Shown: piece after piece, positions 19,595 through 29,879 of the stretch | Numbering within the stretch: the stretch's first letter is position 1 | Layout: the number at the start of each line of letters is the position of its first letter | Made by a program: the position numbers and the translations under genes | From: Gliomastix tumulicola | Taxonomy: Eukaryota; Ascomycota; Sordariomycetes; Hypocreales; Bionectriaceae | Length of the DNA stretch: 64,000 nucleotides | Direction: 5' to 3' | NCBI GenBank assembly: GCA_001599755.1 | Contig: BCHX01000003.1 | Span: 2,081,289-2,145,288 of the forward strand | The notes under the pieces: generated by a model | Told to the model about the DNA's origin: nothing | What the model saw: only the letters and a program-made list of their open reading frames with translations | Databases searched by the model: none

Positions 19595-22336
19595 ATGACA
19601 GATAGGCCAGGACCGCTGTCTTTGCCGTATCCTGTTCCGAGTCAGACCATCTCAACCCTTCCGCCAGGTCCCATCATCAAGGATGAGGTGACCCTAGACG
19701 TTGAGACGGTAGAAGAGGAGCCGTACACCATCAAGTGTATCTGCAACTTTTCGGACGATGATGGAAACACGATACTATGCGAGACATGCGACACGTGGCA
19801 ACACATCGAATGCTATTACCCCGACAACAGAGAAGAGGCCTTTCGCCCGGACTTTGTCCACTCGTGCGCGGAGTGTAAGCCACGACCGCTCGACAGACAA
19901 AAAGCGATCGAGAGGACACTGCGACTCAAGAACCCTGCGGTCCTCGAGGGACAGTCAGAGAAGAAGCCCAAGCGACCGCCGTCCAAGAGCCACAAGAAGA
20001 AGCCCAAGCTCAGCGAAATGCCAGTAAATGGCGTGAATGGCACGATCGAGAACGGCAACAACAAAATCATTTTGATTGAATCCAACCCGCCGCCGAAGAA
20101 ACCTAAAACCTCGCACAGGTCGTCGCAGTCGATCAGTCACCAATCGGCCAAGCGCAGCCCGTCACAAAGCAACTCGAGGCCCAACCCTCCACACCCTCAC
20201 AGTCCCGCTACCACACCACCCAATCTACCGGACGGTTTTCAAATACATCACTATTCGCCAGCTTGTCTATCTCTCTCCAACGAGACAGAAGTGGGCGAAG
20301 CGCAGAGCAACGCTTTCGCCAGTCTTGCCATCCCCACTGCCTTGGCCAGCTGGCTTCGTGACCCCGAGAAGATGAAACGGGAGGCTGGTCTCACCCCTGC
20401 CGAGGTTTTCCAGGACACGCAAGTCGACATGGAATCGGCGAAACCGAAGGTTAGCGTCGAATCCGGAGAGCGGGTTATTGACTCATCCACAGTACTCCGA
20501 TTGCGTTATCTGCGATCGACTACATCGGTTGAAAAAGATGTCCCTTTGGTTCAATTATACGGCGAAATCGGATTTCAGAAAGATTATTGTGCCAATGCCG
20601 ACAATCTGTGGGCTGATCTCTCCTCTCCGTTACCATTTGTATTCTTCCATCCGGCCCTTCCGCTCTACATCGACACTCGAAAGGAAGGATCGAGCGCTCG
20701 ATACGTCCGACGAAGCTGCAAACCGAATGCTCAGCTAGATACGTTCCTGGTTCGCAACCAGGAATACCACTTTTGGCTCGTCAGCGACCGCCACATCGAC
20801 GCGAACGAGCAAATAACGTTGGCATGGGAATTTCGACTCGACAACAGCGTGCGGCCCCGGTGGCTGTCTCTTCTCGGACTCAGCGATGAGCCAGCATCTG
20901 CTGGTAGTGAAGAGCCCGAGATGGATGAGCTGGAATACAACGCAATCTCAAACTGGATTGACCGTATTCTCTCCGAATATGGAGGGTGCGCATGCGACCA
21001 AGGTAATAACTGTGCCTTTGCTCAGTTTCATCGTCGGTATCTCGCCAAAACCGCCCAGCGGGCGGGCAACGGGAAGAAGAAGACTTCTCGCAAGACTCGA
21101 CCGCAGACGCTCTCTCCGACCAGCACAGGCCACGCCACAAACAGCAGGGCTGCAAGTGAAGGCCATGGCGAAGACGGTCTAGACGATGACGCCGGGTCTC
21201 AATCTGGATCATCACGAAGCAAACCGCCGAGTAGAGACCAAACACCCATGCGACAGGGCTCCTTTGACCAATTGGGAATCATCACGGGGCTAACTGATCG
21301 CGACAAGCGCAAGGTTGCCATGGTCGAGGACTCATTCCGTCGTATGGAATTGCAGCAGCAGCCTCCTCGAAAGAAGAAGCGCGCCTCAGATGGGACAACA
21401 GTATCGACATCGTCGAGATCGAAGCAACGACACGGATCCACGACATCCCAAGGTCAATACGTGGACGCTGGGACGTGTCGTAGCAAGTCGGGCTCGCCGA
21501 TGACGACCCAATCGCCCCAATTCTCAACAACCTCTGCCAAATCGCCAGCATTCGCGCATTCCGAAGGACGACCTCTCCGCCAAGTGTCTGCAAGCATCCG
21601 TCCTATCTACTGTGACGCCGGGATCCAGACAGATCCAGTCGAAGGCGCATGGTTCAACGCATTTGAGCCATCACCTAAGCCGAGGAAGAAGATCATCCCG
21701 CTGTGCCGGCGCCTAATGAGAAACAGAGTGCAATTTGAGGAAGAACAGAACCGCAAGCATCCTTTGACTCCGAGAACATCATCCGGCTCCGCGATGGATT
21801 TGGACTCACCATCAAATCCATCCAAATCTACAACCGCGCCGGAAGACGTTGAGCCGGCCGCTGCTGCTCAACCTGTGGACACGCCTATGGCCGACGCTCC
21901 GGTAGATTCTCCGACCACGACCAACGGTCCTGCGAGCGCTACTGTCAAGACGCCTGATCTGCGAGTGCAGATGCCGCCTGTGCCGGCATTTGATACCACG
22001 ACAGCTTCTGCAAACTCGACTGCACCTGCATCCACAACAGCGCCCACGGTTCAATCGCCCCTACCCACTACGCTTCCCACACCTCTCGGGCCGACGGGTG
22101 TGAACAGCAGCGTAGTGAACCCTTCACCAGCGAAGAAGAAGTTGAGCCTTAGCGACTATACCAAGAGGTCCAAGGCTGCTGGGAAGGTCGTGGGCGGCAA
22201 CACGATTATCAAGCCGACGCTGCCGAGTCCGGAGGAGCTCAAGGTCGACATCGCACTCGACGTGCACATTGAAGAGAAGCGGGACGAAGAGATGAACTCG
22301 ACAACACCGGTGCCATCGACAAATGGCCATTTATGA
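19595..22336 (+). CDS. set3: PHD-SET chromatin protein, Set3 homolog
   Basis: Scaffold-type chromatin regulator; yeast Set3 reads H3K4me2 and anchors the Set3C histone deacetylase complex, and vertebrate MLL5/SETD5 are relatives. Single exon, 913 residues. The PHD finger spans residues 48-94 with zinc ligands C48, C50, C62, C65, H70, C73, C91 and C94. A lysine-rich, low-complexity linker (about 100-215) leads to the SET domain (about 318-413), which ends in ITLAWEF. The SET core has RRSCKPN where active enzymes have NHSCxPN, so the cofactor-pocket Asn-His are replaced, consistent with a catalytically inactive Set3-type domain. A short Cys cluster (GGCACDQGNNCAFAQF) lies near residue 470. The C-terminal 430 residues are disordered, Ser/Thr/Pro-rich. 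The start follows an in-frame-free leader. Confidence 0.88.
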   Translation: MTDRPGPLSLPYPVPSQTISTLPPGPIIKDEVTLDVETVEEEPYTIKCICNFSDDDGNTILCETCDTWQHIECYYPDNREEAFRPDFVHSCAECKPRPLDRQKAIERTLRLKNPAVLEGQSEKKPKRPPSKSHKKKPKLSEMPVNGVNGTIENGNNKIILIESNPPPKKPKTSHRSSQSISHQSAKRSPSQSNSRPNPPHPHSPATTPPNLPDGFQIHHYSPACLSLSNETEVGEAQSNAFASLAIPTALASWLRDPEKMKREAGLTPAEVFQDTQVDMESAKPKVSVESGERVIDSSTVLRLRYLRSTTSVEKDVPLVQLYGEIGFQKDYCANADNLWADLSSPLPFVFFHPALPLYIDTRKEGSSARYVRRSCKPNAQLDTFLVRNQEYHFWLVSDRHIDANEQITLAWEFRLDNSVRPRWLSLLGLSDEPASAGSEEPEMDELEYNAISNWIDRILSEYGGCACDQGNNCAFAQFHRRYLAKTAQRAGNGKKKTSRKTRPQTLSPTSTGHATNSRAASEGHGEDGLDDDAGSQSGSSRSKPPSRDQTPMRQGSFDQLGIITGLTDRDKRKVAMVEDSFRRMELQQQPPRKKKRASDGTTVSTSSRSKQRHGSTTSQGQYVDAGTCRSKSGSPMTTQSPQFSTTSAKSPAFAHSEGRPLRQVSASIRPIYCDAGIQTDPVEGAWFNAFEPSPKPRKKIIPLCRRLMRNRVQFEEEQNRKHPLTPRTSSGSAMDLDSPSNPSKSTTAPEDVEPAAAAQPVDTPMADAPVDSPTTTNGPASATVKTPDLRVQMPPVPAFDTTTASANSTAPASTTAPTVQSPLPTTLPTPLGPTGVNSSVVNPSPAKKKLSLSDYTKRSKAAGKVVGGNTIIKPTLPSPEELKVDIALDVHIEEKRDEEMNSTTPVPSTNGHL

Positions 22337-23230
22337 AGGATCGAAGATATAACAAGTGTCTGTACGTTACGTGTCACCTGAAGAAATATGCGTTCTACAA
22401 ATTTCGTGCTTGGGTAGTCGACGGACTAAGGGAGTTGGGGCGGACCAGCGCAAAGGGAAAACGAGCGCCATCTCTGGGAAGGGGAACGAACCAAAGGGAA
22501 CTTTCAACCCAAGGGGTTTTCGGCGTTGGTAAAAGGAGGGATGACAATTGGCTGGGCTTTCAGGAGGATGATGATATATCCCGTTTTCTTTTTCTTTTTC
22601 TTCTTCATTTCGACTTGGACGAGGGAACCATTGTTATGTCTGGGCTTTCGAAAGGTGTTGGGCTGGGTTTTTTTTTTTCTCTTTCTATTCTTTTTACTGA
22701 CCTTTATTCTTCCTCATTATCCTTCTTCATTTTCATCTGTAGACCTTTTTTCTTATTTTATTACTAGGGGCCGGGACAGGAGGGATGGATGTGGTACGGA
22801 CAGATGCAGGGAATGTGCAGAGCCTCTGTGTACTTTTATATATACTTGGCAACTCGGGACGCCGAGGAGACTGGCCGTCGATATCGCCCACTGCGAGGAG
22901 ACGTGCAAAATGAATAAGAAACCGAATGAAGTAAAGCAGAAGAAACACATGGGAACACTACCTGGTGATATCAAAGAACATGCGACATAGAGTTGAGAAA
23001 GGACCTGTTGGAAGTGTCGTCATCGGTTGCATTAGCTGTATAAGATACCAACCTATCTGGAGGCAGTGTATACAACATTCTATGTACTGGCTCGCTTGCG
23101 CTGCGCCTCTATTCTATCGACTTGAACTTGCACGCCCGCTAATCAGCTCTATTTCTGCAGCATTCTTTAAAGCCCTTCTTTGCGCCGTCCGTTTTCATCA
23201 AAAAAGAGATGTCTTGCGCCAGATTCATCA
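22337..23230. other. Convergent spacer set3/alg7
   Basis: 894 bp between convergent stops. It contains T-rich tracts (22660-22760) and AT-rich sequence typical of 3' UTRs. The overlapping small frames on both strands show no protein features. Confidence 0.4.
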
Positions 23231-24640
23231 TCAGTACTGCGGCGTCCCCCAATTATCCTCCTTAAAGACCAAAAGGGCGAGCTTGTGTCTGGCAAAGAGA
23301 CCGAAGAGACCGAGACCCAGCTGGAGCAGCGTCACCTCCCAGGCGAGCCTGTTCTCCTTGAGCGGGCCGCGCCAGACGAGCCACAGGTTGAGGAGCGTCA
23401 TGTTGCTCGTCTCGGCGAAGAGGCCCTCAGCGTCGTCGTACGTGATCTTGAGGAAGCGCAGCCCCGCCAGGAGGCGCAGGAGGTGCGCGACCAAGGGGTG
23501 GGGCTGGCGCTCGGGGGACCAGGGGGTGGTCGAGGGTTCGAGGAGCCCCGTGCGGGCGTTGAAGCGCGGGAGGCGGTGGCGCGGGCAGGGGATGAGGCCG
23601 AAGACCTGCGGGCAGGAGTAGAGGAAGTTGAAGATCTGGGGCGCGAGGAGGAGGCCCAGGGTCTTGGAGAAGTGGCCGAGGATGCCGACGACGGCGAAGA
23701 CCATGCCGGAGAAGTAGCAGTAGGTGTCGCCGACGAAGACCTTGGCGGGGAACCAGTTGTGGCAGAGCAGGGCGCAGGAGGCGCCGATCCAGGGCAGGAG
23801 GAGGTAGAGGGAGAAGAGGTGGGAGTCGGTGGCCGGGTGCGGGTAAGGGGTGAGGAGGTAGAGGCAGTCGTTGAAGGCGAGGAGGAGGGCGATGACGACG
23901 CACTGCGAGACCTCGATGCCGTTGATGCCCGCGAGCATGTTGATGCTCTGGGGGCAGAACATGGCGACGCAGGCCATGTAGACGTAGTAGAGGGCGCCGA
24001 GGTCGAAGAGCTCGCCAAGCCAGGGCTGCAGCTGGACGGGGATGACGATGGAGGTGACGTCGAAGTCGACAAAGTAGACGACGAGCAGCGGGATGGAGGC
24101 CAACCCCGGGATCCACCACTTGTGCCGCCAGCGGATGTCGAAGAGGTCGTCGCCGATGCCGAGCAGCGCGATGGTCTGCAGCGAGATGATGGCGCTCAGG
24201 TACGAGGCCAGCTTGTTGTGCGGGAAGCGGTGCAAGAAGCGGCCCTGGTTGACGTGCTCGACGTGCAGCACCACGTCCCGGTTGCCGCCGCCGCTCGTCG
24301 CCGCGACGATGTCCTTGTAGAAGGGGAACGGGATGAAGACGATGACGGTGATGAGGTAGACGGCGGCGCACACGGCACCCATGCACTCGGGCAGCAGCGG
24401 CCGCGACGTCTTGCTCATGTCGTGGCCGCTGAAGCCGGCGGCGATGAAGCGCGGGCCCAGCCAGCGGATCATGGCGTAGGAGACGGAGAAGGCGATGAGG
24501 GAGAGCGCGAGCGACGCAATGAGCGGCTCGCCGTCGCCGCGGAATGTGTTTGCGAGGACGGCGAGCGATGCGCCCGAGAGGGTGAGGAGCGTGAGCGTCT
24601 CATTGCGCGAGAGCGAGTCGGGGGGCGTCGAAGGAGGCAT
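23231..24640 (-). CDS. alg7: UDP-GlcNAc:dolichyl-phosphate GlcNAc-1-phosphotransferase
   Basis: Catalyses the first step of N-glycan precursor assembly on the ER membrane, transferring GlcNAc-1-P from UDP-GlcNAc to dolichyl phosphate; it is the tunicamycin target. Single exon, 469 residues, with about ten hydrophobic segments. Family signatures are visible: GFSGHDMSKTSRPLLPECMG near residue 70, LLGIGDDLFDIRWRHKW, the catalytic-site region with FCPQSINMLAGINGIE, FNDCLYLL, and HNWFPAKVFVGDTYCYFSGM. A late hydrophilic loop has PQIFNFLYSCPQVFGLIPCPRHRLPRFN split by charged residues. The coding strand has very GC-rich third positions, which is why long antisense frames appear over it. It is divergent from the DHA1 transporter at 25616. 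Confidence 0.96.
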   Translation of the reverse strand: MPPSTPPDSLSRNETLTLLTLSGASLAVLANTFRGDGEPLIASLALSLIAFSVSYAMIRWLGPRFIAAGFSGHDMSKTSRPLLPECMGAVCAAVYLITVIVFIPFPFYKDIVAATSGGGNRDVVLHVEHVNQGRFLHRFPHNKLASYLSAIISLQTIALLGIGDDLFDIRWRHKWWIPGLASIPLLVVYFVDFDVTSIVIPVQLQPWLGELFDLGALYYVYMACVAMFCPQSINMLAGINGIEVSQCVVIALLLAFNDCLYLLTPYPHPATDSHLFSLYLLLPWIGASCALLCHNWFPAKVFVGDTYCYFSGMVFAVVGILGHFSKTLGLLLAPQIFNFLYSCPQVFGLIPCPRHRLPRFNARTGLLEPSTTPWSPERQPHPLVAHLLRLLAGLRFLKITYDDAEGLFAETSNMTLLNLWLVWRGPLKENRLAWEVTLLQLGLGLFGLFARHKLALLVFKEDNWGTPQY

Positions 24641-25615
24641 AGCTGATAGACAGACGGGCGGATGGGCGGACGGACGGCGGGGAGGAGGAGGAGGAAGGTA
24701 TTCGGGGCTTTCGCTACATAGCGCGCTCTATGAGTCTCGGGGATGCGGTCGAGGCGATAGCAGCGACGCGGCCATGCGGTTCGGAGGGGTAATTGAGGCT
24801 GGCGGGAAGCCTCGCGACGGGTCGGCAGAGAGAAAGACAGAATGACGACGGCACAGAGATGCCACGTTGGAGCTATCCTTAGCTCGCCCTCGAAGCTGCA
24901 TGAGTGAACCCTGCACAACGAAATGTCCGGGTCTGGCTATACTGCATCGGGATTAGAGGGGCCGAGCTTTGATTGGCTTACATAACCAAGTGGCGCCCTT
25001 TTTCCGGTTGACCTGCAGAACGTGACGATCTCCAGCTAATTCCAAAAAAGCGGGGGTGCTCACGCCCTTTGATGCATATCACGGACAAGCTTGACACGGC
25101 CAACACTTAAAAGTCTCGCTTTCTAGGGCGCAGAGCCATCGCGACGGGCATCATCCGGGCGGTCCAACTGTCGCCCTGCATGTGTCAATGCCCATCAACC
25201 GCAGCAGGCCGCCAATTTCCGCCCACGCAATATGACGTCTGACAGGCAGACTGCATGGTCTGTGGGGAGGGGGGAACCAAAACGGCAGGGCTCTTCTTCG
25301 GCTCCGCACTCGGCACGCCTGAGCCGTTCACTAACGTTGTTGCTTTGCGAGCAGAACAGGCCCGACATGGAGTTGCTCGCGTTTTTATCTCCGTTGGGTC
25401 CGTTAGGGGAGGGCAGGCTGGCATATTCTATAAGGTAAGGTACTTGACCGACCGAATGGGCCATGTCCCTTTGCCGCACCTCGTCTTTTTGGTCCCTCAC
25501 TTCTGAGTGCTGTGACCTTTTGTGCGGTCTGGTCTGAGTGCGTACCTACTGGTAAGTAGGGTAACATCTAGGGCCTTGCTTGATACATTAGCATCTTTAA
25601 GCAACACCCACCACC
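24641..25615. promoter_or_regulatory. Divergent promoter alg7/MFS transporter
   Basis: 975 bp between divergent starts. The alg7 side is GC-rich with GGAGGAGG repeats (24680-24695); the transporter side contains CTATAAGGTAAGG near 25428-25440, a possible TATA-like element. No gene seen. Confidence 0.4.
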
Positions 25616-27434
25616 ATGGCCCCTATCGACGAGAAAGAGAAGTTGCCCGGCTCGTCCAGTGTTGGCGATGAGTCCGACTCTGGGACTGTGACCGAGAAGG
25701 AGAAGGCCGACGAGGCCAAGAGCCAGAGCAGCAATGACGACGACGACGACGAGCATCCCAGCGTCCATGTCGCCGCCGACGAGTTTGGCCGGGATATCGA
25801 GGCACAGGGCGTGAGTACAGGCCTTCATCACTTCCTCGAGTCCACAGACCCCAAACTGACAGCTCGTTTCCCAGGATGGCCTCGGCGTCGAGAGAATCGC
25901 GTCGCACCGCACCGAGGGCAGCCACCGGACGCAGACGCACCGGAGCATCCTCTCCAGGCTCTCCAGCCGCCGCTCCGCGCCCAAGGAGAAGCTGCCGCCG
26001 CCCGTGCACCCGGTCATGGACCTCGACAACGGCGTCGTCGGCTGGGAGAGCCAGCACGACCCCGAGATGCCGCTCAACTTCCCGCGCGCGCGCAAGTGGT
26101 TCATCGTCGGCCTGCTGTCGGCCATCACCTTCATGACGCCCTTTGCCTCGTCTATCCTCGCGCCGGCCATCCAGTCCATTGCCAAGGAGTACGACATCCA
26201 GGGCGACCTGACCCTCGCGTCCATGCCCGTGAGCATCTTCCTCCTGGGCTACGCCGTCGGCCCGCTGTTCCTGAGCCCGCTGTCTGAGATCTACGGACGG
26301 AATATCATCCTGACGTCGGCCAACTTCTTCTTCTGCGCCTGGCTCATCGGCTGCGCGCTGGCGCCCAGCATCGACTCGCTCATCTTCTTCCGCTTCATGA
26401 GCGGTGTTGGTGGCTCTGCGTGCCAGACCATCGGCGGCGCTGTCATCTCGGATGTTTTCGTTGTCAGTGAGCGCGGAGGTGCCATCACCATCTGGATGAT
26501 GGGCCCCATGCTTGGCCCGACCATCGGTCCTGTTATTGGTGGCTTCATGTCCCAGACCATCGGCTGGCGCTGGGTCAACTGGATCACCTTCATCCCGGCC
26601 ACCCTCATCGTCATCGTCATGGTCTTCCTCAACCGCGAGACCAACCACCAGGTGCTCATCCGCCGCAAGACCGAGCGCCTCCGCAAGGAGCTCAGCCGGC
26701 CGGAGCTGCGCAGCTGCTACGTCGACCCCAACGCGCCGGCGCTCACGAAACGCCAGATCCTCACCAACGGCCTCGTCCGCCCCATCAAGATGCTCTTCAC
26801 CTCGGCCATCATCTTCAGCGTCTCACTCTACATCGCCTTCGCCTACGGCTGCCTCTACCTCCTCTTCAACACCATCCCCATCGTCTTCCAGGGCACCTAC
26901 GGCTGGTCCATCGGCATCACGGGTCTCGTCTACATCGCGCTGCTCATCGGCTACATCATCTCCCTCGCCGTCTTCTCCCGCCTGTCCGACCGCACCGTCG
27001 TCCGCATGACCGAGGCCAACGGCGGCGTCTACGAGCCCGAGATGCGCCTGCCCGACTGCGTCTGGTTCGCCCTCATCCTGCCCATCTCCTTCTTTTGGTA
27101 CGGCTGGAGCGCCGACAAGGCCGTCCACTGGGCCGTCCCCGTCGTCGGCATCATCCCGTTCGGCATCGGCGTCGTCGGCATCTGGATGCCCATCCAGGCG
27201 TACATCATCGACGCCTACCCGCAGTACGCCGCCAGCGGCCTGGCCGCCTTCTCCGTGCTGCGGTGCACCGTCGCTGCGTTCCTGCCGCTGGCTGGGCCGC
27301 AGATGTACGACGCCCTCGGTGTCGGATGGGGCACGTCGCTGCTGGGTTTCATCGCCGTGGCCTTGATTCCGATCCCGGTGCTGATCTACCGCTACGGCAA
27401 GTTCATGCGGGAGAAGTACCCGCTGCGTCTGTGA
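25616..27434 (+). CDS. MFS multidrug transporter, DHA1 (12-TM) type
   Basis: Plasma-membrane proton antiporter related to fungal polyamine/drug exporters of the DHA1 group; substrate unknown. Exons 25616-25810 and 25875-27434 (intron 64 bp, donor GTGAGT, branch CTGAC, acceptor CCCAG) give 584 residues. An acidic, phosphorylation-prone N-tail of about 135 residues (DDDDDE run) precedes TM1. Typical signatures are NFPRARKWFIV, FASSILAPAIQSIAKEY, motif A-like SPLSEIYGRNIIL, MSGVGGSACQTIGGAVISD and motif C-like MLGPTIGPVIGGFM. GWRWVNWI and the C-terminal QAYIIDAYPQYAASGLAA segment complete the DHA1 pattern. A cytosolic loop of about 50 residues separates TM6 and TM7. Third codon positions are almost all G/C, like alg7 next door, suggesting codon optimisation for high expression. 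Confidence 0.93.
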
Positions 27435-27767
27435 GGATGCGATCGATCTCCTTTTACTGTTTGTTTATAGAGTGTCAAGCAAAAGGGCGTCTAGATTGTT
27501 ACATTTTCCTTCTTGTTACATGATCTCCTGCTATATGATCAAAATTGGCCTAGGTAAAATAGGGGTGGATGCTGCTATACTACTAGTATGAATCGTCAGT
27601 CGGTCCTTCTCTTGTGTAGACGTCACTGTCTCGATGTAGATATATGTATGATACGAATCTCATCCGTCTCCGAATATAATTATATGTTGTATCTTGCGCT
27701 TTCTCAAGCAACCATATCGTCGGCATTCATCATAGCACCAGACTCAATGATGGACCCCCCTCCCTAC
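27435..27767. other. Convergent spacer
   Basis: 333 bp between convergent stops; AT-rich, with TATATGTATG and AATATAATTATATG stretches near 27640-27690 that suit 3' end formation. Nothing else seen. Confidence 0.4.
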
Positions 27768-29879
27768 CTACACAAGCTCCCATTTCAGCAAGTACGTCCA
27801 TCCCATCGCACACTTCCCCTTCTTGGAGAAGTACTCCTTCGCCGTGACGCCTCTGGCATCCTTGCCCTGAATGGTCGTAATCTGCGCCACCTGCACTATT
27901 TGGCCAGGGGCACCGAGATCACGGGCATTGACATCAGCCCAGTGCCAGAAGCCGTCCGTCTCGATGGGCACCATGTCCTCCTTGCGCCCGTCCGCGCCCT
28001 GGATGTTCAGCAGGAGCAGCGGCGGCTTCCCGGGCCCGTGCGTCTCGGACCGCCAGTGCTCGCACAGCTTGGAGAACTGGAACCGCACGACCTCGCCGCT
28101 GTAGACCGGGATCTGCCGCACGCGGGGCTCGACGCTGCTCTCGAGGAGACCCTCGCCGTGGGCCGTCGTGTAGAAGACGACCGTCTCCTCGGGCCCGCGG
28201 CCGATGAAGTATTCCTCCCAGCCGATGGTCCGGCCGTCGTTGCGGAACTGCTGCCGCGTGTCCTTGGGGAAGTGCGTCTCGCCAAACTCCTCGGTGCTGC
28301 GGATGAACTGCTTGGGGTTGAACTCCTTTTTGTACGTGTTCGTGATGGTCTCGAGGTGTCCGGCGCCCCAGCAGGCGTCGAGGAGATGCCACTTTCCGCC
28401 GTCGATCCTCACGGCGTTCCATGCGTGGCCGTCGGGGTTGGGGGGCGGTGGCCTCTCTCCCGGCTTCAGTTTGGTGTAGCCGAAGCCCTTGCCGTGGCCC
28501 ACGACGACCTCGCACTCCAGCCCAGCCTTCCGCGCGATGGCTTTGTACACCTCTGCGTAGCCCGAGCACACAGCCAGGCCGCTGAAGATGGTCTCCTCGG
28601 GTGTCTTGGCCGTGATGCACTTGCCGAAGAACGAGACGGTGTCGTAGGCGATGTTGTGGTGGAACCAGGTGAAGATGGCACGGGCCTTGTCCGTGTAGCT
28701 CGGGAAGGGGTCGCACAGGCCTCGAGCGAGGTGTCCGACTGTGTCTCTCCGAGGCAGGGTCTCCCGGGGGAACTGGGCGGCGATCTCATCTGGCCCGCTC
28801 CAGTCGCGGCAAATCCAGCAGTCGTCTCTGCTGGTGCTTACATTCCCGGGCTCTGAGCGGTCTCTGGCCGCCTTGATCTGCGCCATGCTTGGACGGGAGG
28901 TGACGGGAATTGGGGGCGGCTCGAGGTCTTCCAGCCTCGTTGGGATGGGGGGCGACTGGTCCCATAGCTGTGACTTTGGGTCAGAGGCGCTGCTGCCGAA
29001 GCCGCCAATCTTCCATCCGTTTGTAGGGGTTGACTTCGCCGTGTCACCGAAGCCGTTGACGACGGGCCGCTTCACTGTTGAGGGCTCCTGCGCTTGGGGT
29101 GTCGGGGTAGTAGCAGAGCCATTCGAAGTGGCCGTTCTCGACGGCAGCCGAGGCGGCAAGTTGGGCTTGGATGGTGGTGGCTTCGCCGCCTCAACCACTC
29201 GTGGCTCCGATTTGGTGATGGCGGGCACAGGTCTGCTTGCCCTGGCGGCCTCCTCCTGAGCTGCCTTGGCCTCGAGCTCCCGCCTCGTGGGCGGCAACGG
29301 AGGCAAGCTCGCCTGGTCGAACTGCGGTGGGAGTCGGCGGACATCCGCGCTGAGGTGGGAGGCTGACTTCTTGGACCTCAACTGGGAGGCGCCGGATGCG
29401 GTCGAGCGGTACGACGCCTCAGACGACACCGAGGCGCGTCGGTCGTCGAGAAGTGACGAAGCAGTCGACGTCCTGCTAGGCAATGCCGGTCTCGCAGACT
29501 GAGATTGAGACGAGGCGGTCCTGGAAGGAAGCTGGGGTGGGAGCTTACGCTCCTCCTGTGGTGTTTCATCGGCCCTGGAGGACGCCTGGCTTGTGCTTGT
29601 GTCCCGACGAGGCAGAGGGGGCGGCACGGCCTTTGGCTTGGCGCCTGGGCGCTGGGGGACATGCGGACTATTAGGCTTATTGACAGAGCCGTTTCCGTTG
29701 GTGTAGCCATTGCCGTTGGTCAGCGTAGCCGCGGTGTCGGTTGCGGCACGCTTTGGAGGTCCTGGTGCTGGCGGCTTTGGCTTGTGAGAGGCTGGGGCGA
29801 TGGGATTGGTCTTCTGCTGGTTCAGAGCAGCAATCCGCTCCTTGAGGGTGGTGAATTGAGGCTCGTCGTTGTCGGCCAT
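27768..29879 (-). CDS. Transglutaminase-like (TGc) domain protein with proline-rich N-terminus
   Basis: Single exon, 703 residues. The N-terminal ~330 residues are disordered and Pro/Ser-rich with many PxxP motifs (KPPAPGPPKR, PPQLPSRT, PPLPPTRRE), suggesting SH3-domain partners. The transglutaminase-like core (about 355-510) has a full putative triad: C438 in GLAVCSGYAEVYK, H485 in DGHAWNAV and D501 in LLDACWG. A beta-rich C-terminal region of about 190 residues follows. Domain order resembles cytokinesis protein Cyk3 and KY-type peptidase relatives, which act at the actomyosin ring or cytoskeleton; yeast Cyk3 has a degenerate triad and an N-terminal SH3 that I do not see here. Start MADNDEPQF with TLKERIAALNQQ is preceded by a TATA-like sequence 65 bp upstream. 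Cell role is inferred. Confidence 0.82.
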   Translation of the reverse strand: MADNDEPQFTTLKERIAALNQQKTNPIAPASHKPKPPAPGPPKRAATDTAATLTNGNGYTNGNGSVNKPNSPHVPQRPGAKPKAVPPPLPRRDTSTSQASSRADETPQEERKLPPQLPSRTASSQSQSARPALPSRTSTASSLLDDRRASVSSEASYRSTASGASQLRSKKSASHLSADVRRLPPQFDQASLPPLPPTRRELEAKAAQEEAARASRPVPAITKSEPRVVEAAKPPPSKPNLPPRLPSRTATSNGSATTPTPQAQEPSTVKRPVVNGFGDTAKSTPTNGWKIGGFGSSASDPKSQLWDQSPPIPTRLEDLEPPPIPVTSRPSMAQIKAARDRSEPGNVSTSRDDCWICRDWSGPDEIAAQFPRETLPRRDTVGHLARGLCDPFPSYTDKARAIFTWFHHNIAYDTVSFFGKCITAKTPEETIFSGLAVCSGYAEVYKAIARKAGLECEVVVGHGKGFGYTKLKPGERPPPPNPDGHAWNAVRIDGGKWHLLDACWGAGHLETITNTYKKEFNPKQFIRSTEEFGETHFPKDTRQQFRNDGRTIGWEEYFIGRGPEETVVFYTTAHGEGLLESSVEPRVRQIPVYSGEVVRFQFSKLCEHWRSETHGPGKPPLLLLNIQGADGRKEDMVPIETDGFWHWADVNARDLGAPGQIVQVAQITTIQGKDARGVTAKEYFSKKGKCAMGWTYLLKWELV

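Noticed and set aside
23398..24646. Several long frames on both strands over alg7 (plus 488 codons; minus 319 and 224 codons)
   Set aside because: Their composition is that of shadow frames of a GC3-rich gene; the alg7 frame alone carries family motifs.
25568..27128. Antisense and alternative frames over the DHA1 transporter, including a 341-codon minus frame
   Set aside because: Shadow frames with Arg/Asp/Gly-rich composition; the transporter frame has all MFS signatures.
27588..28856. 422-codon plus-strand frame opposite the transglutaminase-like gene
   Set aside because: Opposite-strand shadow; the minus-strand frame has the TGc triad and consistent codon use.
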